Shown here in pieces: positions 55,001 to 61,884 of a DNA stretch of 64,000 nt. Source of the stretch: Pycnopodia helianthoides (lineage: Eukaryota; Echinodermata; Asteroidea; Forcipulatida; Asteriidae); the NCBI GenBank assembly GCA_032158295.1, contig CM063258.1:5288583-5352582 (forward strand), written 5' to 3'. Position 1 is the first letter of the stretch, and each line of letters opens with the position of its first letter. The notes beneath the pieces were generated by a model, which did no database searches, was not told the origin of the DNA, and saw only the letters and a list, made by a program, of their open reading frames with translations. The position numbers were made by a program, and so were the translations under genes.

Positions 55001-58000
55001 GATCCACAGATCAGTGTATGAGCCCGGCGTCTAATAATAATCTTCTACCTCAACCGTGATGTTCTCGATATAAATAATATTGAACACAAGTATAGGTCTT
55101 AGTCACATTTGAGAAAATGTTGTAAACCCTTTAAACTCGACCCTTTTTTTTTTTAGAATTTTGCATCATGTGCTCATAATTTTCATTAAAACAACTGGTT
55201 TACTTCTCATAAACCTGTTAACATTATACACCACTATAAAGCTTACATATAGGGCTACATTTATATCGAATTGTTTACCTTCAACGAGGTTTGGAAAAAA
55301 AATTATGCCAATTGTTCGATTTCATATTTTGATTATTTTATCGGTCACGGGTGACCGGTTTTACATAGGGGCGAGTTGAAAGGGAACCAAACACCCATGT
55401 GTGTTTGGGCGACACATACTTCACTTGGACCTCACTTTACCTTTCTACATTAACGGCAAAACTTCTACGTTAATATAATATTGTAGGGCCCATGACTCAA
55501 ACTGTTTTTGTTTATTCCATCGACAGAACTTCTGGCAAAAGATTGGATACAGCGGTAACATCATCAGAATGGTGTCAACTGCCGTCAATAACCAGCAGAC
55601 TGATCAACCCTCAGATGCCGAACAGATTCCGTTTAGTGCACTGTTTGATGCGACGAGTACCATGGACCAAAGCCCTGCCCTTTGTGGTACAGTGGAGGCC
55701 AAAAAGTGGAGAGAGATTCCGGTAAAGAACGTTGTGCAGTTATATTTAAAGTTATGACAGGCCAGTGGTTCTACTGAGAAGCCAGTTCACTTCAATCCTC
55801 TCGTTTTCAATAAATACACCTAGATAACTTTTATCAAACACGGGTGTTTGCTCATGTTTTCAGGGGTGGGGTGGTGAATAAGGGTTTGCAAATCTTTCTC
55901 ATGACTTTTGTGCTTATTTCGTTTAAGAAAATCAACTCAACAGACATGCAACTTTGTAATTGCGAAAAAGAAAAGAGGGAAATGGCCAACCACACTTAAC
56001 TTTGTACAACGTTTTTGAATTTTTGATGGCACTATTTAAAAAGAAAAAAAAATGAGGAAACCAGCTGATCATCTGTGAATTCGCATGCCAGAAATAATAG
56101 TGGCTTCTTATATAGGCCTACAGCGCTCAAATCCGTCACTCAGTGACGCTCATATAGATGGATTGCCCATGACGTCATTGACCGCCATCTTTGATAAGGG
56201 AAAGATGCATCATTGCAAGAAAATGTCACCGCATAATCAGCGTATCGATACCCGTCTCGTTAGTGACGAGAGGGAGTCTGCCATTAAGGCGCGATGTTCC
56301 CTCATTTTGCTCAGGCAGTCGTGTAATAGTACGCGCGTGCGATATGAAATTCACATATTTCACGGGAAAGGTCAGTAGACCTTATGCATTTACGTCATCA
56401 AGCCGCCATCTTGGAGGTAAACCCTTGATGAAACAATGGAAACGCTCAGTTGTGTACGGTACGCGCAGCGCACATGATTGGCCAAGTGAACATCTTCCTG
56501 TTGACCTCTATAGGTGAGGGCGCCCTACTCAAATGACTTCATTCTGCACAAGGTCTTTAGAGTGATTTGCGCTTGCTCTCCCTATTATTGTGGACGGAGT
56601 GTGTTTGGTACACATGGTACAAGTAAAAAAAAGCACAAACAAACACAAACGAAAAACAAACCTTTGTGAAAGAGCACGTTGGAACGTGTGTGGGAGGTTC
56701 TAATGAGACTACATAATGACCAATTTCCTTTAATTGTAGTAGCTTATCCCTTAAGAGTTGTTGTGCAGATGGGGAAAACATACAATTTATCTTGTTTTTC
56801 AGCTTGTTTTCTTTCTTCAAGGGATGTGTAACATTTAAAACAACATTATGAAACTAAAATTTACAACATTCTCAAAGTTATCAGATAAAGAGGAAACAAC
56901 ATCTGGCAGCTTGTATTGTGTGTTAAAATACTAAAGTTTTTGAATGATGATGCGAGACCAATATTTCAAATTCCTGTGATTTTTTTTAATCATTGGCTGA
57001 ATAAACAATTCTATTCTATTCTAAACTGCGCCCCATCAACCAAAATGACAAACAAATAGTGGGTATTGGCCTGACGGTTCGACCCAGCCTAGAGTTTGTT
57101 TGTTTTCTCAGAGGCTGGAAACAGACAAACAGTTGGTCCAAAGACTAAGTTGTGGTGCTTGAAATCTCTCAATCTTTTTGTTTTGAGAATAAAATGACTG
57201 TGCAGAGCTAAATAAGATTCTCTCAGATTAACGATCGGAATAAAATGCTTAAACCTGAAAGCTTTTTTGTCACAAGCTTGACGCTAGTAATTGTTGTCTG
57301 TCTGAAATATTTCAACATTGCTTGAAATTATTGTTTCCCTCAAATTCTTATTTGATTCCTTTGAATGGAAATAAGAGATGTGCATAACAATAGAACCCCT
57401 CATAAACCACAAGTAATTCAGTGCATTTGCGATTTTCTTGAAACACAATACCATAACAACACAATAATTGACGTCCACAGGTTTTTGTTAATAGTAATAA
57501 ACCACAAAGGAAACTGACTGTATAATTTGAAGTAAGTTGGGGTTGAACAAAGAACAATTTCTACAAGATGGCTGTTGGATATAAATTTCATAGAATATGT
57601 TTTTGCCCAAAACTAGTAACTATTATTATTGTTTTCGGATTGAAGGAAGAGGAACGCAAAGGAGCAATAGTTGCAGCAATTGGGCTTTTCTTCGGTGTGG
57701 AGGCACATGAGCCGCTGGACTACACTGAAATGGTAAGGCAGCTTCAATTATATTTATGAAACAATCTTCGTGAGAGTTGCTTTGTAGCATTTCTTGTAGG
57801 GGTTTCGTTGTTGTGGTAATTTCTCGTCGAATGGGCATGATTTGTTGGGTATCTGATTTGTGTGACTGAAGAAACAGTCACGTCTGTTAAAGGAGTTTTT
57901 TTTCTAAAATAGCATGTGGAATTTGAGAATTATGTAGTATTTAGTCTAAGGTGCATACAATTTTAGCGTAAGCACAGTGATTTAATTGTATGAACTAATA

Positions 58001-60558
58001 TTGTGTGTTTGTGTAAACATAATTTAGAAAAAAATGTTGCTTTGATATTCAAGTTTTTAAAACAAATAATACAACAGATCAACTGATCATTTTTCCAAAT
58101 GTTTGTTATGCAACCTGTGAAATCACAAGATTACAAAAGAGCCACCGACCCGTATTAAACTTCCCGAGGGCACGATTTAGACGCAGCCAAATGGAAGAAA
58201 ACACAAAATCTTACATTTTATGATGATTGATTGCATTGTCCGATTTCTATCAACTTTTGCTCTGAAGGCAGGGGGGCAAATCTCAAACCTTGTTCAGTTG
58301 TTATTTTTTTATAACTTTGAATTAATGTGGAATTTATGACACAAAAAGACAAATTTCCCATTATGACCAGTGTAGTATCTCGCCTGCCAGAAAGGCCCTT
58401 GAATGTACAAAAGTCACTCTTTTTTGTGAACGAAGGTAACATGGTCTGTATTTTAGACCAGTGTATCAGTGTATTAGATTTCAATTAATTGGCGTGTAAA
58501 ATAAAGCAAGGGCCTTTCTGGCAGGCGAGATACTACACTGGTCGTAATAATAATACTTGAATATCAAATAGTTCAGAAAGAAATACATTCAAGAAAAGTA
58601 ATTCAATTTAAGAGAAATTTGCCAGAGTTTTATGTGATGATTTGTCATTAATAAATACAAATCTTTAGGACTGGGGAGCTGTACCATACTGTACTCACCA
58701 TCTTCCCAGCGTGCTCTCCCCAGGGGCCATTACCAAGTATTTCTATGAGCTGAAGAAGCCGTTTCAAAGGTAAGACAATTTCCAGGGCCCAATTTCAAAA
58801 AACCTGCTCAGCAGAAACAGGTTTATCAGCAAACTGTCATGATTATAGCCTAGTCAATCTATGGTTTGACCTAGACAAAATTGCAACAGAAATGATTTTC
58901 TACCACAAATGTCACTCACGATTTTCCAAGCCACACTGTGTCTGCTAGAGAGGGAGGCTTGATGAACTTGCTCAACATGCATTTCAAGCAAAGCCGTTTC
59001 TTCTGACTTTAATACCCTTGAATGATGCCCCACTCAATTTTTGCTTTTAAGCAAAAATAATTTGTTAAGCAAGTTTTTCTGCTTTACAGCTTTATGAAAT
59101 GGGTCATTCACGGTGTCGGGCTAAAAAAGGTCAAGGGTTATAAGATTGTGATCTAGTGCTGGGGAATCATTGCTCTCGAAAGGCAAAATTAATGATAGGG
59201 GCAGGTGTTGCGTTGAGGGCCATTAACTGAGGGCTACACAAAATAATGTTCGGCAATACGACTTGAACAGCAGAGTTGTCTACGTTTAAATACCTCTCCA
59301 GAATTCATTTGAGAAACGTGTTCATAGTGCCATGATTAATTGTGCACGGTCTGTCGATGAGTTTGATAACATTCCTCATACATATTCATGACCAAGAGCC
59401 GAATTCTCGCTAGATGCCACCATGCTATAGACCCATTGCACAAAGCGCAGCGCACTTGCACGCGCGTCTCCTGTCTGCAAAAAGGATGGAACGTGCACAA
59501 AAGGATGGTACACGTGTTTACACGCGCATTGGTGCGTAAACACGTGTACCACGTGTTTACACGCGCATTGGTGCGTAAACACGTGTACCACGTGTTTACA
59601 CGCGCATTGGTGCGTAAACACGTGTAGCCTACCCGTGTACCCGTGTACTAAAAAGGTCATATCTTTGGACTCCGTGACAATTTTTGGCTACCTTTTTTCT
59701 TGATGGATTTGGCTTATGCACATGGAAAGGTGGGGGCACACGTAAATGTAAATCCGCATTTTTAGGTATGAGGTATAGCAACACAAATATTCGCCTCGGG
59801 AACTAGTTTGTCAACTTCCAATACCGAGGGGAGCTAATATCAACTGTCCTTTGTATATTATAATCTCTGATGCCAATGACGTAATTATTATTTGACAAAA
59901 TATCTGAAATCAGGACTGAGGTGTTTGGTTAATTACTCCCAGTCTTAGAACTATGACGTTCGTTCCGTTAGTAATGAATAGTTTGGTCTATGACGTTATT
60001 ACTAATGAAGTTCATCAGAGCCGTTGGGTTGAAGCTCTATATCGTCTAGTATAGTAAGTAATGAGGGATTCACGTGGCCTAGTGCAAAATAATTGCTTGG
60101 GTAATAGCCTCATTAGGCAATGATGTTAATGGTGGGATGGTGTTAGGATGAGGCTCAGAGCAGACAGCAGTTAATGAGCCATCATAGTGAGTATTCTATC
60201 GGGGTCGATTCCTCCATGATTTAAATTTTTCTGAAATTTAAGATGGTAACGTGGGAAAAAGCAACGTGGGTGGGAATAAGAGGTGGGCACTTAGGTGCCG
60301 CCAGATGATGATATCGGAGACAAAATGAATACTTAATGAGATTGATTAAGAATCGGTAATTATAATTTAAACTTGTTGCTACGCTTGTGCAGATAATTGG
60401 ACTTTCAACGGTAATTATTCTTTTACAGAATTCACTGGGCAGGTGCAGAGACAACAGAGAGATGGTATGGCTTCATGGATGGTGCCGTGCATTCTGGAAA
60501 GCGAGCGGCAGCAGAGGTTCGGTCAGAGCTCAGGCCAGATGTTGTCATTAGCGTTTAA
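39878..60558 (+). CDS. Flavin-containing amine oxidase, MAO-like, 12 exons
   Basis: FAD-dependent oxidase of the monoamine-oxidase fold. Twelve exons join with consistent phases into 1770 nt (589 residues). Residues 1-~105 are a low-complexity leader, and the Rossmann motif GAGLAG is at 118-123. It continues with [19 protein letters not shown], the substrate domain ([25 protein letters not shown]), [26 protein letters not shown] and the C-terminal FAD motif [18 protein letters not shown] (549-567). The usual GGCY becomes PYC (520-521 Tyr-Cys). The MAO lysine in MKIHF is Arg (GRIHY, 387), and Tyr of WxGYM is Phe (562). No C-terminal membrane anchor: it stops after VVISV. Substrate unknown. Classical MAO activity is doubtful, and a polyamine or other amine substrate is possible. 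Confidence 0.9.
40185..40270 (+). mobile_element. tRNA-derived SINE fragment
   Basis: Box B GGGTTCGAATCCC and an acceptor-like CGAGTAAC, followed by a unique tail. The 5' tRNA half is missing or decayed. Confidence 0.4.
40637..41025. mobile_element. TTAA-bounded element, subfamily B (copy 3)
   Basis: Ends TTAAAGGCACTGGACACTAT and CCCAGTGTCTTTAA. The central GAGACCTCGCGCGTGAGGTCTC is a near-perfect hairpin peculiar to this copy. Lies in intron 1 of the amine oxidase. Confidence 0.88.
41220..41690. repeat. Two-copy ~228-bp T/A-rich tandem duplication
   Basis: GCATAATGTGAT followed by TTTA-rich sequence, TTATCTACTTGTTTCATTAT and TTTAGGGCCTATATATATTT, occurs from 41228 and again from 41456. Copies differ by scattered substitutions. 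It ends in poly-G and poly-T runs before exon 2. Confidence 0.8.
41903..42131 (+). CDS. Amine oxidase exon 2 (FAD Rossmann motif)
   Basis: The acceptor is CATTTCAACAG and the donor GTTGAG. It encodes a Lys/Thr-rich linker, then [20 protein letters not shown] and VVVLEAS. Ends in phase 1 (G), completing GAG with exon 3. Confidence 0.93.
42605..42692 (+). CDS. Amine oxidase exon 3
   Basis: Acceptor TTTTTATTCACAG. Encodes [14 protein letters not shown] and DLGAQWIG. The donor is ambiguous: GG|GTCGGT at 42693 pairs with the exon start at 43083 and preserves the family spacing. GTATCA at 42697 pairs with 43090 and is one residue shorter. Both keep frame. Confidence 0.85.
43083..43260 (+). CDS. 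Amine oxidase exon 4
   Basis: Encodes [20 protein letters not shown] to FITK, ending at donor GTAAAA in phase 0. Corresponds to the MAO segment after WIGPTQ. Confidence 0.85.
43295..43386. repeat. 38-bp-arm hairpin (92 bp)
   Basis: GCAGCACACGTCGGCTATGG begins an arm that ends about 43332. Its complement occupies 43349-43386, with a ~16-nt loop (ATAGGAAGAACAGCCT). Nearly perfect, 35 bp into intron 4. A decayed relative is at 30803-30900. Confidence 0.93.
43597..43960. mobile_element. TTAA-bounded element, subfamily C (copy 2)
   Basis: Begins TTAAAGGCCCTGTACACTAT and ends CAATCATGTATAATACATTT then AA. Same internal motifs as 6876-7238. Confidence 0.88.
44228..44393. mobile_element. Fold-back element with GGCGAGGTCC core
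   Basis: The left arm is GGGAATAAAAGGGTAGTGAC, then GGTCTTAACCGGCCGTTT. The right arm is complementary. The core has AAGGACCGAGCC-GAAGGCGAGGTCCTT. Lies in intron 4. Confidence 0.85.
44769..44947. mobile_element. TGACGTCA-type fold-back element
   Basis: The left end is CAATAGACCTTATGCACATG and the right end GACGTCAATGCATAAGGTCT then ATTG. Its interior resembles the split copy at 22472 and the copy at 56376. Confidence 0.85.
44990..45217. mobile_element. Fold-back with AATAGACCCTTCCCATGAAA ends
   Basis: The right end TTTCATGGGAAGGGTCTATT complements the left. Partial copies are at about 37070 and 56280. Confidence 0.8.
45220..46088. other. Intron 4 sequence without further gene
   Basis: The minus-strand frame at 45637-45972 starts with a signal-peptide-like stretch but has no recognisable domain. 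I treat it as chance. Confidence 0.4.
46092..46460. repeat. 44-bp minisatellite, ~8 copies
   Basis: The unit contains CTCAGAGCAAGAAGGACTTA and GACCAAGAAAGACCCAGTCA, with A/G (CCAAG or CCGAG) and T/A (AGTCA or AGACA) variants alternating between units. The period of 44 is not a multiple of 3, so no long protein results. Lies in intron 4, 430 bp before exon 5. Confidence 0.93.
46890..47004 (+). CDS. Amine oxidase exon 5
   Basis: Acceptor GCATTACTAG, donor GTTTGT. Encodes [16 protein letters not shown] and [17 protein letters not shown] plus one base. Matches the MAO W-(D)-(M/I)-T-(M/L) segment. Confidence 0.85.
48021..48191 (+). mobile_element. tRNA-Asn-like element between inverted arms
   Basis: The tRNA-like part is 48094-48167 (box A TAGCTTAGTTGG, box B GGTTCAAATCC, anticodon GTT; two extra bases before the T arm). 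GTTTGGGGTTGAACGAAGAA lies upstream and its complement TTCTTTGTTCAACCCCAAAC downstream. The SINE tail is upstream and inverted (AAGTAATGAACCACAAGGGA). Lies in intron 5. Confidence 0.75.
48786..48943 (+). CDS. Amine oxidase exon 6
   Basis: Acceptor TGTGATGCAG, donor GTACGG. Encodes [20 protein letters not shown] and so on to ETVKEFRIK, phase 0 at the end. Helical substrate-domain segment. Confidence 0.88.
49341..49640 (+). mobile_element. tRNA-Leu-like SINE
   Basis: The head 49341-49427 (87 nt) has acceptor GTGTCGT/ATGACAC, box A GTGGCCGAGCGGT, box B GGTTCGAATCC, a long variable arm and anticodon loop CCCAAGC (CAA, Leu; C in place of U33). The tail begins GCAAGGCACTTAACCATA, a phrase common in tRNA-derived SINEs, and runs to about 49640. 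Lies in intron 6. Confidence 0.8.
49642..50024. mobile_element. TTAA-bounded element, subfamily A (copy 7)
   Basis: Starts TTAAAGGAACATTACAGAAT, ends CAATTCTGTAATTTTTCTTT then AA. It lies about 190 bp before exon 7. Confidence 0.9.
50211..50391 (+). CDS. Amine oxidase exon 7
   Basis: Acceptor CACTTTCTAG, donor GTAAGA. Encodes [17 protein letters not shown] and so on to [11 protein letters not shown] plus one base. Corresponds to the MAO GGSGQ and AIPP region. Confidence 0.92.
51327..51427 (+). CDS. Amine oxidase exon 8
   Basis: Acceptor AACCTGACAG, donor GTATAT. Encodes [20 protein letters not shown] and FVITYKE. The Arg replaces the conserved MAO lysine (MKIHF). A palindromic element begins 8 bases into the following intron. 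Confidence 0.92.
51436..51616. mobile_element. 181-bp palindromic MITE beside a splice donor
   Basis: The termini are GGTGGCCCTGAAGGGACATC and GATGTCCCTTCAGGCCACC. The AT-rich interior carries TTACGTAATATT-type motifs. Possible TATAT flanks. Confidence 0.88.
51640..52045. repeat. (CCACAA)n satellite-like tract
   Basis: About 400 bp of CCACAA hexamers with ACAACA and CCCAACC interruptions. The complementary strand is TTGTGG, G/T-rich. All six frames stay open because of base bias, so those open frames are not genes. Lies in intron 8. Confidence 0.95.
52815..53004. mobile_element. Family F palindrome (isolated copy)
   Basis: Starts AGCCCGGTTCATACTTCCTG and ends with the complement. The arms are made of GCGAATGCGAA repeats. 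The middle differs from the three tandem copies at 54113. Confidence 0.85.
53030..53322. repeat. Source-like copy of a 293-bp dispersed segment
   Basis: From CCCCACCCGCCTCCTTTTTG to TATTGAACACAAGTA. A second copy at 54784-55092 is flanked by a target-site duplication. This one has no such flanks. Confidence 0.88.
54113..54588. repeat. Tandem array of three family F palindromes
   Basis: Palindromes at 54113-54257, 54280-54422 and 54445-54588, 165-167 bp apart. Each is joined by the same GAGTCATGTAAACATGATT spacer. Copies differ by few bases. Each arm holds GCGAATGCGAAGCGAA, and each middle holds CAACTCTGTTTTCGCTGCGA. Confidence 0.92.
54784..55092. mobile_element. Inserted copy of the 53030 segment with 12-bp TSD
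   Basis: ATAGGTCTTAGT stands at 54772-54783 and again at 55092-55103, directly flanking the copy. Inside, CCACAGATCAGTGTATGA is tandemly doubled compared with the 53030 copy. Confidence 0.88.
55527..55721 (+). CDS. Amine oxidase exon 9
   Basis: Acceptor TTCCATCGACAG, donor GTAAAG. 65 codons in phase 0, beginning [10 protein letters not shown] (MAO has PFWRK here) and ending EAKKWREIP. Confidence 0.92.
56145..56559. mobile_element. Cluster of TGACGTCA-type fold-backs
   Basis: A half element at 56150-56205 (GATGGATTGCCCATGACGTC), part of a 44990-type element to about 56375, then a nearly complete copy from AGTAGACCTTATGCATTTAC to CACAAGGTCTTTA. Lies in intron 9. Confidence 0.7.
57488..57562 (-). 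mobile_element. Inverted tail of the tRNA-Asn-like SINE
   Basis: AATAAACCACAAAGGAAACT and TTGGGGTTGAACAAAGAACA are the complement of the tail following the tRNA-like head at 1799. No head is present here. Confidence 0.65.
57646..57732 (+). CDS. Amine oxidase exon 10
   Basis: 29 codons from [17 protein letters not shown] to DYTEM, donor GTAAGG. The acceptor (TTTTCGGATTGAAG) is weak, but it is the only AG keeping phase 0. Matches the MAO EER-K segment. Confidence 0.85.
58365..58543. repeat. 37-bp perfect inverted repeat
   Basis: The arms are 58365-58401 and 58507-58543, containing CTCGCCTGCCAGAAAGGCCC and its complement. The spacer is 105 bp. The arms are perfect over all 37 bases. Lies in intron 10, 126 bp before exon 11. 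Confidence 0.93.
58669..58769 (+). CDS. Amine oxidase exon 11 (flavin-attachment region)
   Basis: Acceptor AAATCTTTAG, donor GTAAGA. Encodes [20 protein letters not shown] and so on to KKPFQ plus two bases. PYCTHHLP aligns without gaps to GGCYTTYFP of MAO, so Cys and Tyr are exchanged. Four residues (SVLS) are then inserted before PG. Confidence 0.92.
58795..59103. mobile_element. Family E element, diverged, just inside intron 11
   Basis: Starts GGGCCCAATTTCAAAAAACC and ends TTTACAGCTTTATGAAATGG. Longer than the other copies. It begins 26 bases after the donor of exon 11. Confidence 0.65.
59511..59626. repeat. Tandem 39-bp palindromes (3 copies)
   Basis: CACGTGTTTACACGCGCATT then GGTGCGTAAACACGTGTAC, repeated every 39 bp at 59511, 59550 and 59589. 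Each unit is an imperfect palindrome, rich in CG and TGTACA-type steps. The period is a multiple of 3, so frames on both strands stay open. Confidence 0.93.
60429..60558 (+). CDS. Amine oxidase exon 12 (C-terminal FAD motif, stop)
   Basis: Acceptor ATTCTTTTACAG. Encodes [20 protein letters not shown], then [16 protein letters not shown] and a TAA at 60556. The FAD-binding G-E-T/(W)-G-M-(D/E)-G-A-V pattern is clear. No downstream hydrophobic tail anchor. Confidence 0.93.
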
Positions 60559-61490
60559 ATTCAACACAATAGTTATTGGGCATTTAACACTGTATTGGAC
60601 ATTAGTTGTATGGCAGACATTTGGTTTGGTACAACTATAAAAACATTATAGACACTGATATGTTGAATGGGTTTAATCTCACTCAGTCTTAAGCTGGCTT
60701 GAAGTGGAATCTGGTTGGCTCATAGTTACATGATCCGATTTCCCAGAAAGAAATTAAAAAAAAAAAACCTCTGAAACGAATTTTGACAGATGATGCTGTT
60801 TCAAACAAACCAACAACATACAACTTTAGCGGCCACGGACAATGCACAAAATACATGTAACGTGCAAAATTTGTTGCTGATGGACATGAGATGTAGGGCT
60901 CCCTACAATAATTAATTTTTAGTTTTTAATTAGCTACAACTTATCATTGAAGGATTTGTTTTGTGCAATACCTGAAATAAAAGCTTATATAACTTTCTTG
61001 AATCTATACAAATAGCTATTTAAAATGTTAACATATATTTTTCTTCTCGTCATAACACGGCCCAAAATCGGACCTAGCATCTTTAGTGGTTTCTTTCCCT
61101 GCCTTCCACATTTAAGGTTCCCGGCTTGAATCCCACCCCAAACCAGAGCCTTTCATGTCCGTACCCCGATTCCATGGCTTTTCCCCATTTTGGGGGATTT
61201 CCCTCCCACAAAACCGAACAAGTTCTTACTCATTTCCTAGTCATCCTTTTACTGGGGTTCACCCTACTGGATGTTTAATTTAAAAAAAATGAAATATAAA
61301 CGATATGGTGACCAAGTGAGAGCCACATCAAGAGGACCAATGGTTGCTACTTTACAATCAGTAACAAAGACATGTATGTGTTATGCTTGGTTGGGGTGTA
61401 TATAAGGCTGATAGGCATGGCATGTTGACACCAGTGAATCTGTCATCTTGCTTAGAATGTAACATTCATCGGTTCTTTGCACTTCTTACA
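60559..61490. other. 3' flank of the amine oxidase gene
   Basis: An inverted, diverged copy of the 30640-31090 repeat lies at about 60745-61025 (TTTTGACAGATGATGCTGTT). A TTGAATCCCACCCC box-B-like string is at about 61128. No gene. Confidence 0.45.
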
Positions 61491-61491
61491 T

Positions 61492-61884
61492 TTAAAGGAA
61501 CATTACAGAATTGGTAAGAAAACAACTTGTAAAATATACTTTTGATCACAGATTTACATAAAACTTACACGGTCTAATGATGATGATAGTAGAAAACATC
61601 CCCTGAAATATTTCTGTCTGAAATGCCATATTTGATGAGAAATGAATAAGCTAATTTTCCGATTTGAGTTTATCGCTCAGTGAGCGTTTTATTCATTTGT
61701 TGAACCTATATGATTTCATGCAAATGTGTAATCGGTTTTTCACTATTTTCTCGTGACCCAGATGGCCGATCGATCTCAAACTTCTACAGGTTTGTCAGTT
61801 TATGTATATGGTGGATTACATAAAGTGCTTACACTGCCAGCAACTGTTTTGTTAGCAACAACCAATTCTGTAATGTTCCTTTAA
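61492..61884. mobile_element. TTAA-bounded element, subfamily A (copy 8)
   Basis: 393 bp, both ends intact (TTAAAGGAACATTACAGAAT and AATTCTGTAATGTTCCTTTA then A). Same orientation as copies 1, 4 and 7. Confidence 0.93.

Noticed and set aside
59376..59660. Repeat protein with [10 protein letters not shown] units
   Set aside because: Comes from the 39-bp palindrome array, whose period is a multiple of three.
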